A stretch of 64,000 nucleotides of DNA from Devosia sp. (GCA_028290665.1 JAQGJK010000019.1:1-64000), one strand, 5' to 3'; counted from the stretch's first letter, positions 37,939 through 49,860 are shown. A program made the numbers and translations. The notes: generated by a model not told the origin, from the letters alone.

Positions 37939-37942
<4 letters not shown>
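37085..37942 (+). CDS. SDR-family oxidoreductase
   Basis: The start ATG at 37085 begins just before the Rossmann motif VIGAGSIGQAIA; the frame is open further up inside the cupin gene. The 285-residue protein has HAAGVS in the NNAG position, a serine in IASQSGHR and YQLSK as the catalytic YXXXK. A 30-residue insertion lies between the Ser and Tyr. It overlaps the next gene by 4 bases. Confidence 0.87.
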
Positions 37943-40406
<2,464 letters not shown>

Positions 40407-40414
<8 letters not shown>

Positions 40415-40532
40415 CTTTACGCATCGCAATGCCCTGCAAGCACTCGCCCTCGCGCCAATGATGGCAGCTCTCGGGTCTGTCAGGCCGGCAGGGGCACAAG
40501 AGCAAAGCGCGCGGTGTCGACTGGCTCAATAA
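40407..40532 (+). pseudogene. Truncated gene start with signal peptide
   Basis: An ATG at 40407 overlaps the end of the previous gene and opens 41 codons beginning MSDFTHRNALQALALAPMMA and continuing to an AGAQEQ end like a signal-peptidase site, then a stop at 40530. The rest of any protein is missing. It looks like the exported last gene of the operon, cut soon after its signal sequence. The 275 bases that follow hold no gene. Confidence 0.55.
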
Positions 40533-40807
40533 GGCGTTTTATCATCCAATTGCCTGCCGAAAGCGACATTTAGCCGGCGCGGCCACAATAGAGAATAATC
40601 ATTCTACAACAGTTATGACGCCCACAAGTGCTTGTCGTGACTGCCGCGCGACTTGTAGACCAACAAGCAAGAGCGCTTAAAGGTGTATAAGCCGGCGTCT
40701 CGGAACAACGGATTGTCAGTCCGCGATTCGCGGCGCTTGGCAGGCCATATCCAAGACATGCGCCGAACTTGACCTGGTGCCACGTCAACTCTCATTGGAG
40801 ATCACGC

Positions 40808-41503
40808 ATGCGTCGTACTGCAATCGTTACCGCTGCCGGCAAAGGTATTGGTGCCGCCATCGCCCGCCGCCTTGCGGCCGATGGATTCGACGTTGGGGTG
40901 TTGGGACGCTCCGGCGACGCCGAAGCCATCGCCGCTGAGATCAAAGGCTTTGCCGTGCGCGGTGACGTGACCAAGCCCGAGGACCTCGAGCGCCTGGTTG
41001 CCGAAGCGCGGCAGCGGACCGGCCGTATTGATGCGGTGATCGTCAGCACCGGGCATGCACCGAAAAAGCCGGCCGCGGACCTCACCGACGCAGATTGGCA
41101 CACGGCCCTCGACATCGTGCTGCTGCCGCTGGTTCGACTTGCCAAGCTCACCGGTGATGACCTGAAGCAATCGCGCGGCGCGCTGATTGCGGTGTCGAGC
41201 TATGTCGCGGCGCGGCCCGATCCAGTGTTCGTCGTCTCGTCGGTGCTGCGGGCCGGGCTCGCCAACTATGTGAAGCTGTTGGCGCGGGAGTGGGCGGCGA
41301 GCGGCGTGAGCGTCAATTCGCTGGCGCCGGGCTTCGTCGATTCGCTGCCGAGTACGCCCGAACGCCTGGCCCGCATTCCGGCCGGTCGCTATGCAAGCAC
41401 CGCCGAAATTGCTGCGGCAGCGTCCTATCTCGCCTCCGCCGAGGCCCGTTATCTGACCGGGCAGACCCTCACCCTCGATGGCGGGCTGTCTGCGATGCCG
41501 TAA
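40808..41503 (+). CDS. SDR-family oxidoreductase with unusual active site
   Basis: The ATG at 40808 follows GGAG (40797-40800) by seven bases. The 231-residue protein has TAAGKGIGAAIA as nucleotide loop and a good AVSSYVAARPDP strand, but the expected YXXXK is replaced by SSVLR (VSSVLRAGLANYVKLL). LAPGFVDSLP follows, where PGXXXT is usual. SDRs with VLRA in this place form a known branch. It stands alone, with a strong ribosome site and a bidirectional terminator after it. Confidence 0.83.
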   Translation: MRRTAIVTAAGKGIGAAIARRLAADGFDVGVLGRSGDAEAIAAEIKGFAVRGDVTKPEDLERLVAEARQRTGRIDAVIVSTGHAPKKPAADLTDADWHTALDIVLLPLVRLAKLTGDDLKQSRGALIAVSSYVAARPDPVFVVSSVLRAGLANYVKLLAREWAASGVSVNSLAPGFVDSLPSTPERLARIPAGRYASTAEIAAAASYLASAEARYLTGQTLTLDGGLSAMP

Positions 41504-41513
41504 ACCGGCGATC

Positions 41514-41538
41514 GGGGCGCGCCGCCGTGGCGCGCCCC
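41514..41538. terminator. Bidirectional terminator-like hairpin
   Basis: GGGGCGCGCC (41514-41523) and GGCGCGCCCC (41529-41538) pair perfectly around GCCGT. It lies between two convergent genes and probably ends both transcripts. No T-run follows. Confidence 0.65.
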
Positions 41539-41548
41539 GCACTCATCT

Positions 41549-43144
41549 TCAGGCGTTGGGGTCGAGCCAGGCATCGGCGAACGTGCCGTCCAGCCCTTCG
41601 GCGCCGGGCGCGTAATTGCGCACCCTGTTGTTGGCGACCACGATGCTGTTGGGCGCCGCGAGGTTGATGATCGGCAATTCGGCGTCGATGATTTCCTGGA
41701 AGCGGAAGAACAACTCCCGCCGCCTGTCCTCGTTCGGTTCGATCGCCGCCGCCTCGAGCAGTGCGTCGACTTCGAGGTTTTCGTAGTGCGCGCCGTTCGA
41801 GAACGGCAGGCCGATCTTGAAGTTCTTGCTCCAATAGCCGCGCTGCACGCCGGCCGTCGGGTCGAACGAGTTGGAGAGGAATTCGGCCGTCAAATCCCAG
41901 GTGCGATCAGTATAGACCGTCTTGGTGTAGCCGGCGAAGTCGAACTTCTCGATCCGGGCGTCGATGCCGATGGCGGCGAGTGACTGGCGCAGGAAATCGC
42001 CGTACAGCGGCGGGTTGTTCGGGTTCTGCGTCAACCGCACCGAGAAGCGGTTACCATCGGCGCCACGCGGAAAGCCGGCCTCGTCGAGCAGGGCGTTGGC
42101 CTTGTCGACATCAAAGGCATGCGGTTTGATCGCCGGGTTGAAATAGCGCGTGTTGACGACACTGATCGGGGTCGGGGAGACGGTGGCGAAGCCCGAATAG
42201 ACCAGCGCCACCAGTGCATCGACATTGATCGCGTGGGCAACTGCCAGCCGGACCTGCTGATGCTGCAGCGTCGGATTGTCGAGGTTGAAGATCAACTGGT
42301 GCAGGCTGCCGCTATAGGCATAGTCGGTGGTATCGACGACGACGTTGGGTAGCGTCTGAAACCGCCCGAGATCCGCCAGCGGCACGGGCGAGGAGCCGAT
42401 GTCGATCTCGCCGGTTTCGAAGGCCGCGGCCCGCGCCCCGGCGTCGGAGATCGTCCGCACGATGATGCGGTCGATATAGGGCTTGGGTGCATCCCAATAG
42501 GTCGGGTTGCGCTCGAGAATAAGATGGCTGCCAGCGACCCACTCGCCAAGGACGAACGGCCCGCTGCCGATGATCTGTTCGGGCTTCGGATCGCCGGTGG
42601 GGTCGATTGCTGCGAAGATGTGCTTGGGAATGATCGGCGATTCCGCCACCGCCAATGCCGTTAGCAGGAGGGGTGTCGGCTTTGACAGCGAGAGCCTGAC
42701 CACTGCCGGATCGGATGAATCAATGTCGGTGACATTGGCAAAACTGACGCGCCCGCGCGGATGCGCTTCCTTGAGACGCCCGATCGAAAAGGCGACGTCT
42801 TCGCTGGTCAGCGGTTTGCCGTCGCTCCATTTGACCCCATCGCGCAGCTTGAATTCGTAGCTGAGCCCATCGTCGCTGACCGACCAGGCCGTGGCGAGCG
42901 CCGGGTAGGGCTTCAGGTCGTAGTCATAGGTCAGCAGCCCTTCGAAAATTTTCGAACCGAACGTCCGCGGGCCGCCGGATGTGGTGTTGATGGCGACCAG
43001 CTGGGTGATTTCATTGTTCGAGACAAAATTAAGCGTCCCGCCCGCGACCGGGGTGGCGTCCTCGGCGTAGACGGCGCCGGGCAGCGCGACGCTGGCGCCG
43101 GCAAGCAGCAGCAATTGGTTGAACTGGCGGCGACTGATCGACAT
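41549..43144 (-). CDS. ABC transporter substrate-binding protein, family 5, solitary
   Basis: The ATG at 43144 opens a twin-arginine-like signal (MSISRRQFNQLLLLAGASVA…AVYA). The open frame upstream to 43813 is not family-like. The 531-residue protein shows ATAWSVSDDGLSYEFKLRDG, KWSDGKPLTSEDVAFS and GSGPFVLGEW of the family. No permease or ATPase gene is adjacent. It may feed the KPN-type permeases encoded at 54-56 kb, or a system outside the window. It is divergent from the monooxygenase gene. Confidence 0.88.
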   Translation of the reverse strand: MSISRRQFNQLLLLAGASVALPGAVYAEDATPVAGGTLNFVSNNEITQLVAINTTSGGPRTFGSKIFEGLLTYDYDLKPYPALATAWSVSDDGLSYEFKLRDGVKWSDGKPLTSEDVAFSIGRLKEAHPRGRVSFANVTDIDSSDPAVVRLSLSKPTPLLLTALAVAESPIIPKHIFAAIDPTGDPKPEQIIGSGPFVLGEWVAGSHLILERNPTYWDAPKPYIDRIIVRTISDAGARAAAFETGEIDIGSSPVPLADLGRFQTLPNVVVDTTDYAYSGSLHQLIFNLDNPTLQHQQVRLAVAHAINVDALVALVYSGFATVSPTPISVVNTRYFNPAIKPHAFDVDKANALLDEAGFPRGADGNRFSVRLTQNPNNPPLYGDFLRQSLAAIGIDARIEKFDFAGYTKTVYTDRTWDLTAEFLSNSFDPTAGVQRGYWSKNFKIGLPFSNGAHYENLEVDALLEAAAIEPNEDRRRELFFRFQEIIDAELPIINLAAPNSIVVANNRVRNYAPGAEGLDGTFADAWLDPNA

Positions 43145-43399
43145 TTGTGGGAAGACTCCGGGCTGGTTTTGACGGGCGCAAGACGGCGCCCGCAGCCTGT
43201 CATCTAGTCCGGCAACCGCACTCCGAACGGAAGGAAGTTCTTCTATCGCGAGCGCAAAGCAGCGCTTCGCACGGTGCCATTGTCGCAAAGCGTTGCTTGC
43301 CGCAGCACAAAGAAAATATGTCGCGTACTTTTGGTCGCTTGGTCGCCGCAGCATGTAACAAACTGCGGCCGACCACTCTCTGAAAGTATCATCTTGTCC

Positions 43400-44668
43400 A
43401 TGCCTCCTCTCGTCTGGGGCGCGAGCCCGACGGACCGTTATTCCGAACTTGCTGCCCCGTTCCGCCCCCTTTTCGCCCGCATCCGCGAACGTGCCGTGGC
43501 GCGCGAAGCGGCTCATATCCTGCCGACCGAAGAGGTTGGCTGGCTCAAGGCAGCGGGATTTGCCCGACTGCGCCTGCCAGTGGCGGATGGCGGCTTCGGC
43601 GCGACCTTGCCCGAACTTTTCGAACTGCTGACGGAACTTGCGGAGGCCGAGCCGAACCTCGTCAATGCGCTGCGCTCGCATTTCGGCTTTTCCGAAGACC
43701 TGGTGAACGGCGAGGCCGGCCCCTGGCGCGCGGCCTGGGTCAAGCGGCTCGCCGCTGGTGAAACCATCGGTAGCGGATCCTCGGAAGCGGCCGGCAATGT
43801 CGTCGGCTCGCACAGCACACGGCTCATCCGCCGTCCCGAAGGTGGCTGGCTGCTGAATGGCGAGAAATACTATACTTCGGGCTCGCTCTATGCCGACTGG
43901 ATCAACCTCAACGCCGCTGACGAACAGGGAAAAACCATCGGCGCACTCGTACCGGTCAAGGCGCCCGGGGTTGAAATCCTCGACGACTGGGATGGCTTTG
44001 GCCAGCAGTTGAGCGCCAGCGGCACGGCGCGGTTCACGGACGTTGTCGTTGCCGACGATCTCATCAAACCGGACTCCAGCCGCTTCCCCTATTCATCGGG
44101 CTATTTCCAGCTGTTTCATCTCGCCGCCTTCGTCGGCATCGCCCGTGCCGCCGCGACCGATGTCGCGCGCCTCGTCGCCGAACGGACGCGCGTCTATGGC
44201 CGTGGCAATGCGCAAAGCGTCAGCCAGGACCCGCAAATCCTGCAAGTCGTCGGGCAGGTCGTCAGCGCCGCCTATGCGGCGGGCGCCATCGTCGGCCGGG
44301 CAGCGCAGGCGCTCGAACGGTCGCAACTCGCACATGCAAGTGGTGATACCGAACAGCGGCAGCGGGCAAATCTCGAAGCTGACCTCGAAGTCAGCCAGAG
44401 TGTCACGGTGGTCAGCAATCTGGTGCTCGACGCCACGACGCGGCTGTTCGATGCACTCGGCGCTTCAGCCGCCAAGAGCGGGCTCGGCCTCGACCGCTAC
44501 TGGCGCAATACCCGGACCCTTACTTCGCACAATCCGCGCATCTACCACGATCGCATGGTCGGCGATTACGCGGTCACCGGCAAACCGCCTGCGGGCATGG
44601 GGGGCGTCGGCACTGCGCGGCCGGTTGGCACGACACCAGCGGAGGTGCCGAAGCGCGACAGCTTCTAA
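43400..44668 (+). CDS. Acyl-CoA-dehydrogenase-fold flavin monooxygenase (SfnB/DszC-like)
   Basis: The protein begins at ATG 43400 (MPPLVWGASPTD) and has 422 residues. It has the acyl-CoA dehydrogenase fold but resembles the FMNH2-dependent branch (SfnB, DszC) used for sulfur acquisition: GSGSSEAAGNVVGSHSTRL in the middle domain, GEKYYTSGS, DDWDGFGQQLSASGT and the C-terminal HNPRIYHDRMVGDY. The flavin reductase encoded at 45.9 kb could supply reduced flavin. Substrates are probably organosulfur compounds. The 255-base gap upstream holds a divergent promoter and no gene. Confidence 0.82.
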   Translation: MPPLVWGASPTDRYSELAAPFRPLFARIRERAVAREAAHILPTEEVGWLKAAGFARLRLPVADGGFGATLPELFELLTELAEAEPNLVNALRSHFGFSEDLVNGEAGPWRAAWVKRLAAGETIGSGSSEAAGNVVGSHSTRLIRRPEGGWLLNGEKYYTSGSLYADWINLNAADEQGKTIGALVPVKAPGVEILDDWDGFGQQLSASGTARFTDVVVADDLIKPDSSRFPYSSGYFQLFHLAAFVGIARAAATDVARLVAERTRVYGRGNAQSVSQDPQILQVVGQVVSAAYAAGAIVGRAAQALERSQLAHASGDTEQRQRANLEADLEVSQSVTVVSNLVLDATTRLFDALGASAAKSGLGLDRYWRNTRTLTSHNPRIYHDRMVGDYAVTGKPPAGMGGVGTARPVGTTPAEVPKRDSF

Positions 44669-44741
44669 GTCATGGCCACAGGCAGGAAGCGCCGGAAAAG
44701 TCGCCTGCTTCACTACGGCCAACTGCGGTCGGAAATTTGAC

Positions 44742-44756
44742 TAATTTTATAGACTA
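44742..44756 (-). promoter_or_regulatory. Shared AT-rich motif, site A
   Basis: The minus strand reads TAGTCTATAAAATTA, identical over 15 bases with site B at 57484, then diverges. It lies about 120 bases before the LysR/flavin reductase pair. It is a possible operator of the sulfur genes. Confidence 0.5.
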
Positions 44757-44877
44757 AGTCAGCATTTAGCATGCTTTGCTCAGCTCTGCCTCGCCGGCAT
44801 CGCAAAAATTGCAACCGGCGCAGTGCAATAGCAATGGCAGGTCTCGCACTTGGTCGGCGGGCGTGGTGCAATTGGCC

Positions 44878-45888
44878 ATGATGATCGATCTGCCGAACCG
44901 CCGAAGGACAGCGCCGCCGACGCTGGCCAGCCTGCCGCCGCTCACGGCATTGCGCGCATTCGTTGCGACCGCGCGGCAGCTCAGCTTCATCGGCGCGGCG
45001 GCTGAGCTCCACGTTACCTCGGCGGCCGTCGGCCAGCAGATCCGGCTCCTCGAGGACCATCTCGGGCGCGCCCTGTTTCATCGCGACCGGGGGCAGTTGC
45101 ATCTGACTGACGCCGGCCGCGAACTGATGCCGGGCCTTACCGAAGCGTTCGATGGTGTCGTTGAATCACTGGCACGGCTGGCGGGCAGTAATATCGGGGC
45201 GCCGATTCGGATTTCTGTCGCCCCTTCTTTCGCTTCCAAATGGCTGATCCCTCGTCTCGAAACCCTGCGCCGCGCGGCGCCTGCGCTCGAGGTGCAGATC
45301 GACGCCTCGCCGCGGCTGATCAATCTCGCTGGCGAGGACGTCGACTGCGTCGTCCGCTATGGCGCCGGCGGTTATTCGGACCTTGCAACCGACCGGCTGT
45401 TCGGGGAGTCGGTGCTGCCCGTCTGCAGTCCCGCCTTTGCCGCGCAATATAGCCTCTATGGTTGTCCTGACGCGCTTACCGAGGTGCCGCTCCTGCATGA
45501 GGATGGATTTGAGCGAGACCCATCCTGCCCGGACTGGAAAAGCTGGCTGCGGGCCGAAGGCCTGTCGCCGCGGCTCGGCGGCGGCGGTGTGGGGTTTAGT
45601 CTGTCGTCGCTGGTGCTCGATGCTGCAGCTGCCGGGCAGGGCATCGGGCTGGCCAAATACCGGCTGGCCGAAGCCGATCTGGCTGCCGGCCGCCTCGTCA
45701 GCCCGTTCGGGACGCCCCGTCCCATCGAGTATGCCTATTTCTTTGCGACGACGCCGGCCAAGGGGAAATACCCGCGGGTCAAAATCTTCCGTGACTGGCT
45801 GCTTGCCGAGGCCCGGGCCCAGCAGGCGCCGGAGCATTTCATCGCTAACACCAGAACCAGCCAGCGGCCGCTCGCCGTCGTGAATTGA
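44878..45888 (+). CDS. LysR-family regulator (GcvA-like)
   Basis: The likely start is ATG 44878 or 44881. The 336-residue product has an HTH at about residues 19-78 (FIGAAAELHVTSAAVGQQIR) and the GcvA-type effector domain with ISVAPSFASKWLIPRL. It overlaps the flavin reductase region, so the two are probably cotranscribed. Its place in the middle of several sulfur-uptake operons makes it a candidate regulator for them. Confidence 0.88.
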   Translation: MMIDLPNRRRTAPPTLASLPPLTALRAFVATARQLSFIGAAAELHVTSAAVGQQIRLLEDHLGRALFHRDRGQLHLTDAGRELMPGLTEAFDGVVESLARLAGSNIGAPIRISVAPSFASKWLIPRLETLRRAAPALEVQIDASPRLINLAGEDVDCVVRYGAGGYSDLATDRLFGESVLPVCSPAFAAQYSLYGCPDALTEVPLLHEDGFERDPSCPDWKSWLRAEGLSPRLGGGGVGFSLSSLVLDAAAAGQGIGLAKYRLAEADLAAGRLVSPFGTPRPIEYAYFFATTPAKGKYPRVKIFRDWLLAEARAQQAPEHFIANTRTSQRPLAVVN

Positions 45889-45902
45889 GCAGGAATTTTT
45901 GG

Positions 45903-46472
45903 ATGGCACCGCCTGACGCTTTTTTGGCCGCTGCCAGTGCAGTCGCGGCGTCGCCCGAAATCGGTCATGAAGCCGCCGCCTTCAAAAACGCTATGCGGCA
46001 TCTGGCGGGCGCCGTGAGCGTCATCACCACGGGCCAGGGCAGCGACCGGACCGGGTTTACCGCCACGTCGGTGTCCTCACTGTCGATGGACCCGCCATCG
46101 ATGATCGTTTGTCTCAATCGTGCATCATCGTCCTGGGGCGTCGTGCGCGAACATCGTGGTTTCTGCATCAATGTGCTGGCGCATGATCAACTCCATATCG
46201 CCGACCGTTTCGCCGGCCGCGGCGGTGCGACCGGCGCCGCCCGCTACGAAGGCGCCAGCTGGCAGCAGCTTGAAACCGGCGCGCTGGCCCTTGCGAACGC
46301 CCTGACGGTGATCGATTGCGAACTCGAAGAGGCCATCGAGCGTCATTCGCACGCTATCCTCATCGGCCACGTTCGCGCCGTTCGCACCCGCGAACAGGCC
46401 GAACCGTTGCTCTATTGGCATGGCGCCTACCGTCACATCTCCAACGTCGATAGAGTCCTCACCTCGGCCTGA
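45903..46472 (+). CDS. Flavin reductase (HpaC/SsuE-like role)
   Basis: The start ATG at 45903 follows AGGAA by eight bases; a TTG at 45885 is less likely. The 189-residue flavin-reductase-like domain shows HLAGAVSVITT near residue 35, GFTATSVSSLSMDPP and CLNRASSSW, the FMN-binding strand. It should supply FMNH2 to the SsuD-like, LLM and SfnB/DszC-like monooxygenases of the cluster; ssuE itself is not seen. It converges with aapM. Confidence 0.87.
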   Translation: MAPPDAFLAAASAVAASPEIGHEAAAFKNAMRHLAGAVSVITTGQGSDRTGFTATSVSSLSMDPPSMIVCLNRASSSWGVVREHRGFCINVLAHDQLHIADRFAGRGGATGAARYEGASWQQLETGALALANALTVIDCELEEAIERHSHAILIGHVRAVRTREQAEPLLYWHGAYRHISNVDRVLTSA

Positions 46473-46525
46473 GATGGGAAGCTGGAACCACCCTGCGGGT
46501 TATGCCAGCCATCGGTTTGACGCGT

Positions 46526-47596
46526 TCAGCGCGGCTGCCGGAGGCGCTGCTCGAGCCAGAGGCTATAGCGGGAGCCAATAACGCAGATGGCAAAGTAGAT
46601 ACTGGCGGCGACCAGGTAGGCCTCGTCGTAAAAGCCCAGCCAGTTTGGGTCGATCGCAGCCGTCTTGGCAGCATTGAGCAGGTCGAAGACGCCGATGGTG
46701 GCGAGCAATGACGTTGCGAGCAGGAAGCCGATGGCAAGGTTGACCAACGCCGGAATGACGAGACGCAGAGCTTGCGGCAGCACGACGAAACGCATGATGC
46801 GCCAGTAGCCGAGTCCCAGCGCGCGCGCCGCTTCGTATTGGCCGGCTGGAATGGCCTGCAGGCCGGCCCGAACGACTTCGGCGACATAGGCCGACCAAAA
46901 CAGCGTGATGAGGATCATCGCCCGACCGAGCTTGTCAATCAGCTGCCCGCCCGGGATCATCATCGGCAGGATCAGCATGGCGACATAGAGGATCGCCACC
47001 ATGGGCGTGCCGCGCATGACTTCGATGAAGACGATCGCCAGCGTACGCAGGCCACCCATCGACGACTGGCGCGCCAGTGCCAGGAGAATCGCGATGGGGA
47101 TGGCGAGGCTGAAGCAGACCATTGCGACGAGCAGGGTGATGGGGATACCGCCCCACTGATTGGAGGGAACCGTCGGACCGACGACCGTCCCCGCAAGCAG
47201 GAGCCAGCTCGCTATTGGCACCAGCACCCAGAGCAGCAGCGTCGCCGCGCGCCAAGCCCGGGGATGGGCTGTCAGGAGCAGCAACCCACCCAGCATGAGC
47301 GTGACGAGCACGGGCCGCCAATGCAGCGGCGGCGGGTAAAAGGCGTAGAGAATGAAATTGAGCTTGGCGCCGATAAAGGCCCAGCACGCCCCGGTCCCGG
47401 CCTTGCAATCGGCGGCCGTTCCGACCCAGGTGGCATCGAGCACTGCCCAACGCACGAAGGGCGGCACGATCGCCGCCAGCAGCACTACGGTTGCAATGGT
47501 GACAACCGAATTCAGCCACGTACCGAACAGACCTTTGCGCCATCGCGCCTGGTTCGCCATGAGGCCGCGGACGAAAAACCGGCCCCGAGCGCTCAC
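46526..47596 (-). CDS. aapM: Amino acid ABC transporter permease (AapM/BztC-like)
   Basis: A GTG at 47596 overlaps the aapQ stop (GTGA) and gives the N-terminal RFFVRGLM, a form typical of AapM; an ATG at 47560 is the alternative. The 356-residue protein has membrane segments and a late EAA-type loop (YEAARALGLGYWRIMRFVV). It forms the channel with AapQ. The expected ATPase gene aapP does not follow; instead a convergent flavin reductase gene does. Confidence 0.85.
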   Translation of the reverse strand: MSARGRFFVRGLMANQARWRKGLFGTWLNSVVTIATVVLLAAIVPPFVRWAVLDATWVGTAADCKAGTGACWAFIGAKLNFILYAFYPPPLHWRPVLVTLMLGGLLLLTAHPRAWRAATLLLWVLVPIASWLLLAGTVVGPTVPSNQWGGIPITLLVAMVCFSLAIPIAILLALARQSSMGGLRTLAIVFIEVMRGTPMVAILYVAMLILPMMIPGGQLIDKLGRAMILITLFWSAYVAEVVRAGLQAIPAGQYEAARALGLGYWRIMRFVVLPQALRLVIPALVNLAIGFLLATSLLATIGVFDLLNAAKTAAIDPNWLGFYDEAYLVAASIYFAICVIGSRYSLWLEQRLRQPR

Positions 47597-48780
47597 CGCC
47601 GGCCCGCTCCGCGCAGCGCGACGCGGCGATTGTACTGATTCATCACCGCCGAGACCGAGAGGTTGAGGGCGAGATAAACGCCAATCAGGATCGCCAGCGC
47701 CTCGAGCGCCTGTCCCGTGGTGTTGGCCGTGGTGTTGATGATGTTGACGAGATCCGGGTAACCGATGGCAACGGCAAGGCTGGAATCCTTGGTCAGATCG
47801 AGAAAGCTCGAGGTGATCAGCGGCGTGATCACCCGCAGGGCCTGGGGCAGGATGATCAGGCGCAGGATCTGGCCGTTGCGGAGGCCCAGCGCCCGCGCCG
47901 CCTCCCACTGCCCGCGATCGACCGACTCTACTCCGGCACGAACGATTTCAGAGATGGCGGCGGAGAACTTGACGGTGAGCCCGATCAGCAAAGCCGCGAA
48001 TTCCGGGCTGAGGCTATAGCCGCCGCGGATGTTGAAGCCGCTGAGGGTCGGCAGCTCGAGGCGAACCGTCGCTCCGACGAGCAAAAGTCCCGCCCCGCTG
48101 GCGACCAGCAGCGTCAGCGCCGTGGCGATAACGCCCGCGGCGGTCACCTTGCCGGTGCGGCGCAGGACGGCAAGGCCGACGGCAGCCACGAGCGCGACGA
48201 CGACCAGCGCAAAACTGGCGCCGGCCGGAACGGATTCGACAATGAGCCCGGGTACGAAGATCCCGCGATTAGACAGATACACGCTCGAAAACAGCGACAG
48301 CGCCTGTCGCGGCGGTGGAAAGGCGTGGGTCAGCGCCGTCCAGAAAAACAGCTGCAACAGGAGCGGCGTGTTCCGAATGATCTCGACATACCAGCGCACC
48401 AGGCCGCCGAGGAGCAGATTGCCCGAGAGACGCGCGACGGCGAGGGCAACGCCCAGCAGCGTGGCGAGGATGCAGCCCAGCACGGCTACCCTCACGGTAT
48501 TGAGCAGCCCGACGAGAATGGCACGGCCATAGGTGTCGGCTGAGGAGTAGGGGATTATCGCCTCGCCGATTTCGAAATTGGCGGAGCGGGACAGGAAGGC
48601 AAAGCCGGGATTGATGCCGGCGTCGGCCATGGTGTCGAGCGTGTTACGGCCAAACCACCAGACGAGGCCGATGGTGGCGAGGATCAAGCCCAGCTGTGCG
48701 GCAGGCGAGGGGCCCCACCAGGCGAGTCCCCTCTGCAAGAAGCCGGGTCTCGGAAGACCCGGCTCGAACGATGTCGGCAT
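47593..48780 (-). CDS. aapQ: Amino acid ABC transporter permease (AapQ/BztB-like)
   Basis: This 395-residue protein has the long central region typical of AapQ/BztB and the EAA loop WEAARALGLRNGQILRLIIL. The annotated ATG 48780 is followed at once by a perfect 10-base hairpin in codons 3-10; a TTG at 48738 beyond the hairpin is possible. It sits 21 bases after the binding-protein gene. Confidence 0.86.
   Translation of the reverse strand: MPTSFEPGLPRPGFLQRGLAWWGPSPAAQLGLILATIGLVWWFGRNTLDTMADAGINPGFAFLSRSANFEIGEAIIPYSSADTYGRAILVGLLNTVRVAVLGCILATLLGVALAVARLSGNLLLGGLVRWYVEIIRNTPLLLQLFFWTALTHAFPPPRQALSLFSSVYLSNRGIFVPGLIVESVPAGASFALVVVALVAAVGLAVLRRTGKVTAAGVIATALTLLVASGAGLLLVGATVRLELPTLSGFNIRGGYSLSPEFAALLIGLTVKFSAAISEIVRAGVESVDRGQWEAARALGLRNGQILRLIILPQALRVITPLITSSFLDLTKDSSLAVAIGYPDLVNIINTTANTTGQALEALAILIGVYLALNLSVSAVMNQYNRRVALRGAGRR
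48751..48774 (-). promoter_or_regulatory. Perfect hairpin at the aapQ start
   Basis: AGCCGGGTCT (48751-48760) and AGACCCGGCT (48765-48774) pair perfectly around a four-base loop. It lies between the aapJ stop and the body of aapQ, where it may damp permease expression or protect the aapJ mRNA. Confidence 0.55.
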
Positions 48781-48801
48781 CAGACAGCAGCCCGGTTGTA
48801 G

Positions 48802-49860
48802 TTAGCGCCAGGCGGGAGCGTAGAGCAATCCGCCGTCGGTCCAAAGGCTGTTAAAGCCGCGGTCCCACTTGAAGATGCTGTCCTTGCCGACGTTGCGCTC
48901 GAAAATCTCGCCGTAGTTCCCGACTGCTTTGATGATGTTGTAGGCAAATTTCGGATCAAGCCCGATTGCCTCCCCAAGTGCTGTGTCAGTGCCGAGGAAG
49001 CGCTGTACGAGCGGGTCTTCCGAAGTCAGGAAATCGTCGACATTCGCCTGAGTGATCCCTAGTTCCTCGGCCTCGATGGTCGCCCACACGGTCCAGTTGA
49101 CGATCTCGAGCCAGCGATCATCGCCATGGCGGATTGCCGGCGCTAGCGGTTCCTTCGACAGGCGTTCGGGCAGCAGTATGTAGTCCTCGGGGTTGGCGAG
49201 TTGCGTCTGCTTGATGCCGAGATCGGACGCATCCTGGGTGATCGCGTCGACACGACCGGATTCGAGGGCGGCAAGGAATTCATTGGTGTCCTCGATCGTT
49301 ACCGGAGTGAAGGTCTTACCGTTCTTGCGGAAGAAGTCCGCGATGTTGAGTTCACCGGTCGTGCCAGATTGCACGCCGATGGTTGCGCCATCGAGGTCGG
49401 CGCCTGAAGTGACACCAATGTCTTTCCGAACGAGCAGCCCCTGTCCGTCATAAAAGATCGTGGGACCGAAGTGGAAACCGAGCTGGAAGGAGCGTGAAAT
49501 CGTCTGCGTCACGCCCGACAGCAGGATGTCGAATTCGCCAGCCTGCAACGCCGGCAGGCGCTGCTGTGGCGACGAGGAGGTAAACTCGACCTTTTCGGGG
49601 TCATTGAAGACGGTCACCGCCAGCGCGCGACCGAAATCGATGAAGAAGCCTTTCCAGACGCCGTTCTCGTCGGGGGCAAAGAAACCTGGCTGACTGCCGA
49701 CGCCAACCTTGATCACCCCGCGCGCGACGATGGCGTCCAAATCTTCGCCGGCCTGCGTAGCGGCGGGCGCTGCTACGAGAGCCAGTGCAAGAAGCGCCCC
49801 TGTCGTTACGCGCAAGAGAGTGGTGGATGTGGCGGAATGACGCCGAGATTTGATAGTCAT
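48802..49860 (-). CDS. aapJ: Amino acid ABC transporter substrate-binding protein (AapJ/BztA-like)
   Basis: ATG 49860 follows GGAGAC with proper spacing and opens a signal peptide (MTIKSRRHS…ALLALALVAAPAATQA). The 352-residue mature pattern (ARGVIKVGVGSQPGFFAPD, FDILLSGVTQTISR, PLAPAIRHGDDRW) is that of AapJ, a general L-amino acid binder. It may act on cysteine or other sulfur amino acids in this setting, which is inference. It lies 71 bases downstream of the KPN operon. Confidence 0.88.
   Translation of the reverse strand: MTIKSRRHSATSTTLLRVTTGALLALALVAAPAATQAGEDLDAIVARGVIKVGVGSQPGFFAPDENGVWKGFFIDFGRALAVTVFNDPEKVEFTSSSPQQRLPALQAGEFDILLSGVTQTISRSFQLGFHFGPTIFYDGQGLLVRKDIGVTSGADLDGATIGVQSGTTGELNIADFFRKNGKTFTPVTIEDTNEFLAALESGRVDAITQDASDLGIKQTQLANPEDYILLPERLSKEPLAPAIRHGDDRWLEIVNWTVWATIEAEELGITQANVDDFLTSEDPLVQRFLGTDTALGEAIGLDPKFAYNIIKAVGNYGEIFERNVGKDSIFKWDRGFNSLWTDGGLLYAPAWR

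Noticed and set aside
43145-43813. Long N-terminal extension of the solitary binding protein
   Set aside because: The ATG at 43144 opens a proper twin-arginine-like signal; upstream codons are not family-like.
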